DNA of 26,192 nucleotides. Source: DAOMOD01 sp964526035. GTDB taxonomy: Bacteria > Pseudomonadota > Gammaproteobacteria > Xanthomonadales > BPKI01. Each line of letters opens with the position of its first letter. Position 1 is the stretch's first letter. This document shows positions 1-7,805 of the stretch, piece after piece. The position numbers and the translations under genes are program-made. Under the pieces are notes generated by a model, which made no database searches, was not told where the DNA came from, and saw only the letters and a program-made list of their open reading frames with translations. Location of the stretch: assembly GCA_964526035.1 (NCBI GenBank), contig CAZGKE010000035.1:1-26192 (forward strand), read 5' to 3'.

Positions 1-152
1 CTGAAGACCAAGCGAGGTCGGCAAGGTAATTGCGGAACACCACACCAGGGCCTGCGGCCTGCCCTTCGTTCGATGCGTATCAGGTTCGGGGCAGGTTCGT
101 CTCGGCGCGACAATGCGCGCAGGGCAGAGGGGCGAGCGTCGCGACTGCGAAG

Positions 153-692
153 CTACTGGCAGCCGGTCTCTGGCGGTGGATCTGCGGCACCATAGCGCAG
201 GCGCAGCAGCGAATAGCCGTCCGCACGCCGGGACATTACGAAGGCATGCCCGTAGCTGGTCTCGCACAGGTCGGGCAGTGCGGGCCCGCCGAGGGCGGCA
301 ACGATTCGGGCCGCGGTGTTGCTGTGTCCGACCACCAGTACGCGTCCGTGCTCGGCGCGTACCGCATTAGCCACTTCATCGACATGCGCCGCGGTATCGC
401 CGCGCCCCGCTTCCACAACTCTTGCTTCCAGCCCGCTACGCTGCGCAATAACCGCGGCGGTTTCGCGCGTGCGCCGGTACTGCGTGGTGAGAATGGCGTC
501 GATGCCGGCATCGGCCAGTGCGTCGGCAAGGGCCGCGGCACGCGCCTGGCCTGCGGCCGAAAGCGCGGGGTCGCCCGCCGGCTCGTCGGCCTTCTCGGCA
601 TGACGGACCACCACCACGAGTTCCGGCTCGGCCCAGGCCGACGAGACGATGGCGGCCAGCAGCAGACTGACAACGACGGAACCAATGCGCAT
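153..692 (-). CDS. Periplasmic histidine phosphatase family protein (SixA/phosphoglycerate-mutase-like)
   Basis: The 179-residue product has a signal peptide (residues 1-21, cleavage near SAWA/EPE). It then has the histidine phosphatase signature VVVVRHAEK, with catalytic R30-H31, and the second-half motif VVGHSNT around residues 121-126, where the second conserved His lies. This short architecture belongs to the SixA-like branch of the superfamily and lacks long insertions. The family removes phosphate from small molecules or phosphohistidine; the substrate here is unknown, and the leader implies periplasmic action. The reading frame is open far upstream, but I place the start at ATG 692 because the signal peptide begins there and GGGGATGA precedes it at good spacing. 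It is transcribed divergently from the HzsA-like gene, 234 bases away. Confidence 0.85.
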   Translation of the reverse strand: MRIGSVVVSLLLAAIVSSAWAEPELVVVVRHAEKADEPAGDPALSAAGQARAAALADALADAGIDAILTTQYRRTRETAAVIAQRSGLEARVVEAGRGDTAAHVDEVANAVRAEHGRVLVVGHSNTAARIVAALGGPALPDLCETSYGHAFVMSRRADGYSLLRLRYGAADPPPETGCQ

Positions 693-926
693 GGATTCAT
701 CCCCGGATGCTCGGTGTGGCTCGGCAGAATGGCGCAAGGCGATCGAGGACGCCACCGACATCGGCCTCGGGCGAGTCTCCCTGGATACGAAGCTTGCGGC
801 TGGCGCATCCGAAAAGGTCTGGACGTTTTCATTTCCGCCTTTCAGCGTCCGACCACCCAACTTGGTCGCTTGGCTTTGCCGGGTCTTTGCTAAGCTGCGG
901 CCAAAGCCCTGCCGTTTAACCACCCC
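693..926. other. Divergent intergenic region
   Basis: These 234 bases separate two divergent genes for exported proteins and must hold both promoters. I see no hexamer pair with acceptable spacing on either strand and no clear ribosome binding site in front of ATG 927. No repeat or RNA gene is evident. Confidence 0.4.
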
Positions 927-3095
927 ATGAATCGATTTTTCGCGGTCATGCTGCTTTCCGGTAGCGTCGCGGCCGGCGAACTGCCGGTCGCCGGCACTAC
1001 GCCACATCCGATCATGTTCGTCACCCAGGTCCCGGTGCCCGTGGACTTCGCCACCATCGGCTCGACGTTTGCCAATCATCTGCCCAGCCTGCGCTCGGCC
1101 TACCGCGGCGGTGATCTGTGGATCCGCTACGGCGATGGAAGTCTGCGCAACCTGACCGCTGAGGCGGGCTTCGGCACGGACGGTTTCCAGGGCGCCGACG
1201 CCATCGCCGTGCGCGACCCGCACGTGCACTGGTCCGGCACCCGCGCGGTGTTCTCGATGGTGGTGGGGGCACCGACCGCGCAGTTTCAGGTGAACACTTA
1301 CCGCTGGCAGCTCTACGAGATCACCGGCTTCGGTCAGGGCGAGACGGTCGCGATGGTGCCGGTGCCAAACCAGCCGCTGTACAACAACGTCAATCCGGCC
1401 TACCTCAGCGACGGCAGTCTGGTGTTCGCCTCCGACCGGCCGCGTTCAGGCCAGCCGCAGCACTATCCGCAGCACGACGAATACGAATCGACCCCCACCG
1501 TCACCGGGCTTTGGCGGCTTGACCCCGACAGCGGCGCGCTGAGTCTGCTCGACCACGCGCCGTCAGGCGATTTCGATCCCTTCGTCGACAGTTTCGGACG
1601 GCTGCTGTTCACCCGCTGGGATCACCTGCAGCGCGACCAGCAGGCGGAAGGCGCGGGCAATCCCAACGGCACTTTCGACTGGGCCTCGGAGGCCGCCGAC
1701 GCCACGATCCTGCCGACCCTGACCGAGGTCTTTCCGGAACCGCGCATCGCCGCGCCGGGATCGACGGTGAACGGCCTTCGCTTCAACAACTTCTTCCCCT
1801 GGCAGCTCGCTCAGGACGGCACGTCCGCGGAATTCCTGAATCACCTTGGGCGTCAGGAGCTGCTTTCCTATTTCGACCGCAGCTTCAACAACGACGGCAA
1901 TCTGCGCGAGTTCATCTCCGCGATCAGCGGGCGCACCAACCCCAACGACGTCGAGAACATGTTCCATATCACGGAGGATCCCGCTCAGCCCGGCCGCTAC
2001 CTGGCCATCGACGCACCCGAGTTCAACACCCACGCCTCGGGCCAGCTGCTGCGCTTCCTGGCCGCGCCCTCGACCAATCCCGATGACGTGGTCATCGAGT
2101 ATCTGACGCCGCGCAGCACCCACGGCACCACGCCGGGCCCAGACCACAGCGGCCACTACCGGAATCCGCTGGTGCTCGCCGACGGCCGTATCGCGGTCGC
2201 ACATACCGACGAACAGGGTCCGCTGGCCAACCTCGGCACCGGAACCGCACCCATTCCGAACTACCGCTTCCGGCTCAAGCTGCTGGCGCCCGACGGCGGC
2301 TTCCTGGTGCCGGCGTCGACACTGACTGCGGGGATCGAGAAGTCCGTCAACTTCTGGAATCCGGACCAGCTGGTCAGCTATTCGGGCGAACTGTGGGAGC
2401 TGTCGCCGGTGGAAGTGCGGGCCGTTGCCGTGCCGCCTGCGACCACCGAGCCGCCGCTGGCTGCGAGCGAGCTGCAGGCCTTCGCCGAAGCGCAGGTCGA
2501 TCCGGCCGAGTTCCGCCAATACCTGGAGCAGCAGAGCCTCGCGGTCATCGTGGTGCGCAACCAGACCTCGCGCGACGACGCCGATCGCCAGCAGCCCTTC
2601 AATCTGCGCGTACCCGGCGGCGTGCAGACGGTGGGCGCCGGCGGCACGCTCTACGACATCGAGCATTTCCAGCTGATCCAGGGCGACCAGGTGCGCGGCA
2701 TCGGCGGTGTCGCCAGCCCGAACGCGGGGCGACGGGTGCTGGCGCGCTTTCTGCACGATCCTCTTTCGACCGACCTGGGCTTGCCCAATCCGGAAGGGCC
2801 CGAAGGCAGCACGCCGATCTTTCCGGATGGATCGAGCGCCGCCTTCGTGCCGACCCGCCGCGCCCTGAGCTGGCAGACCACCGCACCGGACGGCACGCCG
2901 GTGGTGCGCGAGCGCTTCTGGCTCAGCTTCCAGCCCGGCGAAATCCGCGCCTGCGACGGCTGCCACGGCATCAACCGCTTCGGGCAGGCCGGCCAATCGC
3001 CGGCCGCGCAGAAGCCGGAAGCGCTGGTGGCACTGCTGCTGCGCTGGCGCGATCTGGTCGGCCCGGATCTGCTGTTCCGCGACTCGTTCGAGTAG
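927..3095 (+). CDS. Secreted HzsA-like beta-propeller protein with a single C-terminal c-type heme site
   Basis: The product has 722 residues. A leader (about 1-16) is followed by a long domain resembling the middle, six-bladed propeller domain of the hydrazine synthase alpha subunit. The segment RDPHVHWSGTRAVFSMVVGAP (about 97-116) is the part I recognise best. A single CxxCH heme c motif, CDGCH, lies at 676-680, and the protein ends in LLFRDSFE. Anammox HzsA carries two hemes, so this is a relative rather than a hydrazine synthase: one heme motif is present and no beta or gamma subunit genes are nearby. It probably acts in the periplasm or at the surface in a redox role; the substrate is unknown. 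The Tat-exported dioxygenase gene starts 71 bases downstream, so co-transcription is plausible. No strong ribosome binding site precedes ATG 927. Confidence 0.75.
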   Translation: MNRFFAVMLLSGSVAAGELPVAGTTPHPIMFVTQVPVPVDFATIGSTFANHLPSLRSAYRGGDLWIRYGDGSLRNLTAEAGFGTDGFQGADAIAVRDPHVHWSGTRAVFSMVVGAPTAQFQVNTYRWQLYEITGFGQGETVAMVPVPNQPLYNNVNPAYLSDGSLVFASDRPRSGQPQHYPQHDEYESTPTVTGLWRLDPDSGALSLLDHAPSGDFDPFVDSFGRLLFTRWDHLQRDQQAEGAGNPNGTFDWASEAADATILPTLTEVFPEPRIAAPGSTVNGLRFNNFFPWQLAQDGTSAEFLNHLGRQELLSYFDRSFNNDGNLREFISAISGRTNPNDVENMFHITEDPAQPGRYLAIDAPEFNTHASGQLLRFLAAPSTNPDDVVIEYLTPRSTHGTTPGPDHSGHYRNPLVLADGRIAVAHTDEQGPLANLGTGTAPIPNYRFRLKLLAPDGGFLVPASTLTAGIEKSVNFWNPDQLVSYSGELWELSPVEVRAVAVPPATTEPPLAASELQAFAEAQVDPAEFRQYLEQQSLAVIVVRNQTSRDDADRQQPFNLRVPGGVQTVGAGGTLYDIEHFQLIQGDQVRGIGGVASPNAGRRVLARFLHDPLSTDLGLPNPEGPEGSTPIFPDGSSAAFVPTRRALSWQTTAPDGTPVVRERFWLSFQPGEIRACDGCHGINRFGQAGQSPAAQKPEALVALLLRWRDLVGPDLLFRDSFE

Positions 3096-3166
3096 CGGCG
3101 ACCGAAAGCGGGGAACCCGCTGCGCCCGGCGGGCTCCAAGCATCACGTCCACCCGGAGCGCCGATC

Positions 3167-3886
3167 ATGAGCGATCCCAGCGATCCCCGCACCTCGATAT
3201 CGCGGCGCAGGATGCTTCGCACCAGCAGTATGGCGCTGACGCTGCCCCTGCTGGCGCCGCTCCCGCTGCGCGTCCTTGCTGCGACGCCGCTGTGCGTAGT
3301 GCGCCCGGCGCAGACGGAAGGCCCGTTCTTCCTCGACCGCCGGCTGGAACGCAGCGACATCCGCAGCGATCCAGCTGACGGCGTGCCGCGTGCGGGGGTG
3401 CCTTTGCAGCTGGCCTTTCGCGTCGGGCGCATCAGCGACGACGCCTGCACGCCGCTGCCCGAATCCATCGTCGACGTCTGGCAGTGCGATGCCTTCGGTG
3501 TCTACTCCGGGGTGGACATGCGGACTGCCGAGGCCGACGCGGACGGTTTCCTGCGCGGCTTCCAGCGCACCGCTGCCGACGGCGTGGCCCGTTTTGTCAC
3601 CATCGTGCCGGGCGGGTATCCGGGGCGCGCGGTGCATATCCACTTCACGGTCCGCAGCACGCTGGCCGACGGCCGTCGCCACGCATTCACCTCCCAGCTC
3701 TACTTCGACGATGAGTTCATCGACGAAGTCCATGCCGATCCGGCCTATGCCCGGCACAGTCGAAGACGCACCCGCAATGCCGACGACGGCATCTTCCGCC
3801 GCGGCGGTGGCGAGCGCCTGCTGATTGAGCCGGTCCCCAAGGACGACGGATGGGCAGCCACCTTCGATCTCGGGCTGACCCTATAG
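3167..3886 (+). CDS. Exported intradiol ring-cleavage dioxygenase-like protein
   Basis: The 239-residue protein is of the protocatechuate 3,4-dioxygenase / intradiol family. The four expected non-heme Fe(III) ligands are visible: Y113 (FGVYSG), Y151 (GGYPGR), H157 and H159 (VHIHF). Cytosolic members cleave catechols between the hydroxyls. This one starts with a twin-arginine-like leader (S12-R-R-R-M-L-R18, then a hydrophobic stretch ending VLAA near 39), so I infer Tat export of a folded, iron-loaded enzyme. ATG 3167 is chosen because CCCGGAG precedes it by 8 bases and the leader begins there. It lies 71 bases after the HzsA-like gene on the same strand and ends 2 bases before the end of the convergent Sel1 gene. 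The aromatic substrate cannot be read from sequence. Confidence 0.85.
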   Translation: MSDPSDPRTSISRRRMLRTSSMALTLPLLAPLPLRVLAATPLCVVRPAQTEGPFFLDRRLERSDIRSDPADGVPRAGVPLQLAFRVGRISDDACTPLPESIVDVWQCDAFGVYSGVDMRTAEADADGFLRGFQRTAADGVARFVTIVPGGYPGRAVHIHFTVRSTLADGRRHAFTSQLYFDDEFIDEVHADPAYARHSRRRTRNADDGIFRRGGGERLLIEPVPKDDGWAATFDLGLTL

Positions 3887-3888
3887 CC

Positions 3889-5115
3889 TCAGCCGCCGCC
3901 GTGAACCTCCACCAGGACCCGCACGTCGAGTGCGTCGACCGGGGAACTGGTATCGCCTCGCATCTTGCCCAGGCTACCGCCAAGGCGGCCGTGGCGCACG
4001 CGCAGGTCGGTGTCGATGCCCGACGTCGGCACCTGGATGGTGCCCTCGGCGGTGCGCAACGTAGCGCCAAGCGGTCGGCCCTCGATGTCCGTAAACAAGG
4101 ACATGCTGCGCGGCTGCGGCGGCGGTCCGTCTTCGCCCAGCCAGCGCCACAGGGCCGGCGGCGCCAGCGCCTCCGTCAGCAGCAGCAGCTCGATGACGGC
4201 GTCCTGGCCTGGGTAGTGGCCGGGTGCGCGGCGGGTGGCGACGGCGTCGGTGAACCGCCAGCGCACCTCGCGGCGCGGCTCCGCCGCAGCTTCGCCATCC
4301 GGTTCGTCCGCGGCAAACACAGGGTCGGTCACGTCCGCATAGCCAGCGACGCTCCGCAGGGCAGGTCCGGGATCGCCCTGGTTCCAGTCGCGCGCCATGG
4401 CCTCGAGTGCCTCGCGCTGGGCTGCATCCAACTCGCGTGCAAGCTCCTCGGCGTAGCCGGCGGCAACGGCATCCGCGGTCCTCGCCAAGGTAAACCAGAA
4501 GTAGGCGGCATCGATGTCGACCGGTCCGGCATCGCCGTTGGCCAGCAGCGCGCCGATGCCGCGTTGCCCGTTCGGGTGGCCCTGCAGTGCGGCAAGCCGA
4601 AACCAGTGCAATGCTTCCAGAGGGTCGAGCGGCACCTTGTCACCATCGCTGTGGATCAGCCCGAGACCCACCTGCGCTGCGGCATCGCCAGCCTCGGCGA
4701 CGACGGCGAAATGCCGCGCCGCCTCGTCGCCGCGACCTGCTTCCAGCGCGGCCTGACCCAGCAGCAGGCGCGCCAGCATGTTGTCGGCGTCGGCTGCGGC
4801 CGTCAGCCATTCGATGGCAGCGTCCTTTTCTTCTGACGTGGTCGCCTGCTCCAGCAGACTCATGCCCAGGAAGGCGCGCGCTTCGACATGCCCGCCCTGG
4901 GCTGCACGCACCAGCCAGTGGCCGGCGGCATCGGGATCGGCAGCGACGCCGTCACCGCGCGAGTGGCGCCCCGCCAGCTCGAACTGGGCGGCCGGGTCGC
5001 CGGCTTCGGCGCGCGTGGTCAGCGCGGTCATCGTTTCATCCACACCGTCGGCTGTTGCCGCAAGTGCCCACCAGAGCAGCGCGGCCCCGGCCGCGACGCG
5101 AAGTCCTGCGTACAT
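3889..5115 (-). CDS. Exported Sel1-like repeat protein
   Basis: The 408-residue product has an N-terminal leader (about 1-23, ending ATADG). Several Sel1-type alpha-alpha repeats cover roughly residues 30-260, with the usual signatures such as AGDPAAQFELAGRHSRGDGV and ALHWFRLAALQGHPNGQ. The C-terminal third (about 270-408) is not repeat-like and has a few predicted beta segments I do not recognise. Sel1 repeats are protein-interaction scaffolds; a periplasmic adaptor role is inferred. ATG 5115 is preceded by AGGAGAA at good spacing, which decides the start over the longer open frame. It is convergent with the dioxygenase gene, with only two bases between the stop codons, so no room exists for separate terminators. 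Confidence 0.8.
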   Translation of the reverse strand: MYAGLRVAAGAALLWWALAATADGVDETMTALTTRAEAGDPAAQFELAGRHSRGDGVAADPDAAGHWLVRAAQGGHVEARAFLGMSLLEQATTSEEKDAAIEWLTAAADADNMLARLLLGQAALEAGRGDEAARHFAVVAEAGDAAAQVGLGLIHSDGDKVPLDPLEALHWFRLAALQGHPNGQRGIGALLANGDAGPVDIDAAYFWFTLARTADAVAAGYAEELARELDAAQREALEAMARDWNQGDPGPALRSVAGYADVTDPVFAADEPDGEAAAEPRREVRWRFTDAVATRRAPGHYPGQDAVIELLLLTEALAPPALWRWLGEDGPPPQPRSMSLFTDIEGRPLGATLRTAEGTIQVPTSGIDTDLRVRHGRLGGSLGKMRGDTSSPVDALDVRVLVEVHGGG

Positions 5116-5242
5116 GCGATGGCTTCTCCTGTTTGCGCTGCCGAGAGTGTATACGCGGTGAGGCCTGAGTCGCGTCTCCTTCAGCTGCCGTGCGCCCGTC
5201 GCCGCAGTATCGCTGCAGCTTCCGAATCGGCAGCAGGGAAGC

Positions 5243-5280
5243 ACTTGTTCAGAGGTACTTGAAGCAACCTCTGAACAAGT
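5243..5280. repeat. Perfect 14-bp inverted repeat with 10-base loop
   Basis: ACTTGTTCAGAGGT (5243-5256) and its exact reverse complement (5267-5280) flank a 10-base loop. No T-run follows on either strand, so it is not a standard terminator. The right arm continues into a 29-base stretch (5266-5294) that recurs with two mismatches at 25982-26010, which marks it as part of a dispersed repeat. It lies between two minus-strand genes. Confidence 0.8.
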
Positions 5281-5294
5281 CCGCGCTCGTCGCG
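5266..5294 (+). repeat. Dispersed repeat, copy 1 (29 bp)
   Basis: The 29 bases beginning AACCTCTGAACAAGTCC and ending GTCGCG match 25982-26010 at 27 of 29 positions, in the same orientation. Both copies are intergenic. Confidence 0.75.
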
Positions 5295-5317
5295 CGCGGC
5301 AGCTCGACTATCGGTCT

Positions 5318-5827
5318 TTAGTCCGCGTCCACGCGCCGGTAGGTGGCTTGAAACATCAGTCGCCATTCGCCGTCCTTCAGGCTGCGCGAGACGACCTCGT
5401 AGCTGTCTGCGTCGAGCGGGTCATAGCGGGTCTCGATTTCCATGACCGAACCATCCGGGCTCACATGCCGCTCTGGAATGACGATGCCCTCGGCGTCGCT
5501 TGCAAAGTATCCCTCGCTGACCGCTCCATCTCGGGAGAAATAGTGGAAGCGGACGCGCTTGGCCTGTCCATCCCAACTGAACAGGGTGATGCCGCCGTAC
5601 GAAGGTGTGTCTTCGTCGCCGCGCTTCACCTCATGGATGCTGCGCAGGAAGGCGCCGTCGTAAAGCAGTTCGTAGCACTGGGTATCGACGCTGCCGTTGC
5701 CGAAATCGCCGCGCCAGCAGTGACCGGCCAGGAAACGCAGGTCGGCGAAGGGATCCTCGGCTGTGGCCGACCCGGCCACTGCCGGGAGCACGCCGAGCCC
5801 CAGGACGAGCGCAAGGATCATCTTCAC
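5318..5827 (-). CDS. Small exported protein, lipocalin-like/DUF1579-like (tentative)
   Basis: About 169 residues: a leader ending near SATAED, then a compact beta-rich domain starting FADLRFLAGHCWRGDF. A G-x-W/C-rich opening followed by alternating strands is typical of lipocalin-like and DUF1579-type families, where the fold binds small hydrophobic ligands. I cannot assign the family firmly. I favour GTG 5827, because it shares a GTGA overlap with the stop of the upstream DUF1761 gene and has GGAG eight bases upstream. ATG 5821 is the alternative and would shorten the leader by two residues. It is last in a minus-strand cluster with an AraC-type regulator and a DUF1761 membrane protein. Confidence 0.65.
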   Translation of the reverse strand: MKMILALVLGLGVLPAVAGSATAEDPFADLRFLAGHCWRGDFGNGSVDTQCYELLYDGAFLRSIHEVKRGDEDTPSYGGITLFSWDGQAKRVRFHYFSRDGAVSEGYFASDAEGIVIPERHVSPDGSVMEIETRYDPLDADSYEVVSRSLKDGEWRLMFQATYRRVDAD

Positions 5828-6240
5828 GGTGCGCTCTCCGCCACCGGCAGCAAGGCCAGGATCAGTCCGATCAGGGTGAACTGCAGGGTGTGGTAACCGG
5901 CGTTGATCAGGAACAGCTTCAAGCTGCGCCGTTCGAACAGGTAATTGATGCCGAAGCTGGCGCCGACCCAGCACAGGCCGGCGGAAGCGCCTGCACCCAG
6001 GCCCAGCGCCAGTGGGGGGCGCGGTCCCAGGAACATCGCGAACACGAAGGCGGCGACCACGCAGAGCAGGAAGGCGAGACCGAAGATCAGGGCCATGTTC
6101 CCGTTCTCGAGCTGTTCGTCGCTCACGCCTGACTCGCGCTGCCAGACTTTCCCGAACATGAGCGGCGAATACCAGATGCCGCCGAGCACGAAACCGGACC
6201 CCGCGGCGGCCAGCACACCCCAAAGGTTGAACTCAGGCAT
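5824..6240 (-). CDS. DUF1761-type integral membrane protein
   Basis: The 138-residue hydrophobic protein has about four transmembrane helices (roughly 7-27, 49-70, 77-100 and 110-133). It carries the opening typical of DUF1761, including GGIWYSPLMFGKVW around residues 21-34, and a conserved GxxxGxxxxA-rich second half. The function of the family is unknown. ATG 6240 has AAGGGGAA seven bases upstream. Its stop overlaps the start of the next gene by four bases (GTGA), showing translational coupling with the small exported protein. The AraC-type gene ends 80 bases upstream on the same strand. Confidence 0.8.
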   Translation of the reverse strand: MPEFNLWGVLAAAGSGFVLGGIWYSPLMFGKVWQRESGVSDEQLENGNMALIFGLAFLLCVVAAFVFAMFLGPRPPLALGLGAGASAGLCWVGASFGINYLFERRSLKLFLINAGYHTLQFTLIGLILALLPVAESAP

Positions 6241-6320
6241 TTTTGTTCCCCTTGATGAAGGACTTCGAAACCATCGAAGCGAGCTTGGCCGCAGCGGCGC
6301 CCCCTAGTATTGGAGAAATG

Positions 6321-7253
6321 TCACCGCACTACCACGCTGTCCGAATCCGGGCGTGCGCAGCGCACGAAGTCGAGCGGCGCCATTCCACAGAATGCCTGGA
6401 AGTCACGGATCAGGTGCGATTGATCGTAGAAGCCGCAGTCGACGGCGAACTCGCTCCACGATTGCGGCGCGCGTTCCGACAGCAGGCGCAGCGCGCGACG
6501 GAAGCGATGCAGGCGCGCGAAGCCCTTGGGGGTGACTCCGACCTCGCGGCGAAATCGCTCTGCGAGGTGCTTGCGGCTGACACCCGCCTCGCGCGCCAGT
6601 TCGACGATCGGCAGCGCGCCGCCGCGGGTCTCGATCGCAGCGCCCGCCCAGCGGACCAACGGGGAAGCGTCATGGCGCGGGCTGCGCCGTGCGGCGATCC
6701 AGCGTTCCACGAGGTCAAAGCGGGCGTCGCTGGTGGCGCATTGCAGCAGGCGTTCGCGCAGTGCGAGCACGCCGTCACCGAGCAGATCGGCGAGCGGGAC
6801 GATGCGGTCGGCGCAGTCAGCCGCGTCCACCCGAAGCCACGGGCGCGCGCCATGGGCATGGAAAGCGACACCCAGCAGGGCGTTGCCGTGCGGTGCTTCG
6901 GTATCGATGGGCGACTGGTGGATGCCGGAGTACCAGACGTCGTCGAAGGCGATGCGCCGTGGAGGATTGCCGTCGACGATGCGGTACTGGCGCGGACCGA
7001 GATTGATGAGGAGATAGCTGCCGCTGCTCGGCAGTATCCGGTCACGCCGGTACGCCACCCACCCCTCGCCGTACCAAAGATGGGCAACGCAATCGGCCAG
7101 GTCGGCGCGCGGGCTGCACAGGTCGATGCGCCAGCAACCCAGCCCGTCGTCGTGTTGGAAGGATCGAACCCGCCCGAAGCAGCCGCCGTCCACGCTCCAG
7201 TTCCCAACGGTCGCGAAGTCGCCAGAATACGGCTTCGCAACCGGGCGTTCCAC
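6321..7253 (-). CDS. AraC-family transcriptional regulator
   Basis: The 310-residue protein has an N-terminal sensing domain of the DUF6597 type (about 30-170; LLINLGPRQYRI at 81-92). A C-terminal AraC double helix-turn-helix covers about 203-296: helix pair one is IVELAREAGVSRKHLAERF near 216-234, and helix pair two is WSEFAVDCGFYDQSHLIRDF near 266-285. The family usually activates nearby genes in response to a small ligand. The downstream DUF1761 and small exported protein genes are on the same strand and are the natural candidate targets. The start is uncertain: GTG 7253 is the first possible codon but has no clear ribosome binding site, and a start at a later GTG (near 7191) would remove a poorly conserved leader of about 20 residues. 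Confidence 0.85.
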   Translation of the reverse strand: MERPVAKPYSGDFATVGNWSVDGGCFGRVRSFQHDDGLGCWRIDLCSPRADLADCVAHLWYGEGWVAYRRDRILPSSGSYLLINLGPRQYRIVDGNPPRRIAFDDVWYSGIHQSPIDTEAPHGNALLGVAFHAHGARPWLRVDAADCADRIVPLADLLGDGVLALRERLLQCATSDARFDLVERWIAARRSPRHDASPLVRWAGAAIETRGGALPIVELAREAGVSRKHLAERFRREVGVTPKGFARLHRFRRALRLLSERAPQSWSEFAVDCGFYDQSHLIRDFQAFCGMAPLDFVRCARPDSDSVVVR

Positions 7254-7293
7254 CTGGGGCCGCGTGTTGGCCCGCTTTATGTGATCGCCGTGA

Positions 7294-7642
7294 TCAATGC
7301 CGCCCTACGCGGCCTTCTTCTTCGCCAGGTCTACCCGTACCCGGCACGAAGTCGCCGATCACGAATGGCTTGTCGATGACGATGGAAAGCGAGGCGAACA
7401 GGTCGCCGAGGATGTTCTTCATCGCCAGCGCCACGGCGATGCCGCCGATGCCTAGTCCGGCCACCAGGGCGGTGATGTCGACACGGAGGTTCGACAGCGC
7501 CAGCAGGAGCACCACCGACCACAGCGCGATTCGGCAGCACCCATTTGATGGCCGCGATCGAGATCAACGCGATCACCAGGATCACACCGGACCAGACCCA
7601 CGTCAGCAGCGGGTTGCCGAGTATCTCGATGTCCAGATTCAT
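7294..7642 (-). pseudogene. Truncated, frameshifted MscS-type mechanosensitive channel remnant
   Basis: Translation from ATG 7642 (AAGAGG upstream) gives a normal-looking start, MNLDIEILGNPLLTWVW, and a first membrane helix to about residue 40. The MscS pore helix and start of the beta domain (NLRVDITALVAGLGIGGIAV, then KNILGDLFASLSIVIDKPF) then appear in a different frame, at about 7330-7515. The middle transmembrane segment that normally separates these parts is missing, and homology stops shortly after VIGDF. The protein lacks nearly all of its cytoplasmic vestibule. At least one frameshift, an internal deletion and a 3' truncation are needed, so I call it a pseudogene. Intact relatives are usually 270 residues or longer. 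A sequencing error alone cannot explain the missing C-terminal half. Confidence 0.8.
7297..7308 (-). repeat. Half of a GTAG-type REP-like sequence
   Basis: The minus strand reads GTAGGGCGGCAT, identical to the first 12 bases of the complete REP-like hairpin at 15308-15331. The second arm is absent here. It sits exactly at the degenerate 3' end of the MscS remnant. Confidence 0.45.
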
Positions 7643-7805
7643 GTCGTACCTCTTGATGGCGAAGCTGGGAACGACAGATCAGGGTAACCGATGCTTGTTG
7701 CATCCCGGCTGACCGAGGATGAAGCCGCGTCTGCGCGACGGCGCTTGCTCGATCACGCGTCTCTATCGCGCAGACAGCCACGCGGCATCTACGGGACAGC
7801 CGATC
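7643..7805. other. Intergenic, nothing recognised
   Basis: These 163 bases lie between the DUF938 gene stop and the MscS remnant start. I see no coding signal, terminator or RNA gene here. Confidence 0.4.

Noticed and set aside
1..152. Possible end of a gene or RNA at the left edge
   Set aside because: No frame with coding character, no tRNA or rRNA features and no terminator were seen.
927..3095. Hydrazine synthase and hence an anammox organism
   Set aside because: Only one CxxCH is present, there are no partner subunits, and the surrounding genes are gammaproteobacterial; HzsA-like propellers occur outside anammox bacteria.
3107..3121. AGCGGG-GAA-CCCGCT as a terminator between the HzsA-like and dioxygenase genes
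   Set aside because: No T-run follows and the stem is only six pairs; at most it is an mRNA hairpin between co-transcribed genes.
1563..3152. A 529-codon open frame on the minus strand opposite the HzsA-like gene
   Set aside because: High GC lowers stop frequency in antisense frames; the plus-strand frame has a leader, a heme motif and a recognisable domain, while the antisense product is low-complexity and resembles nothing.
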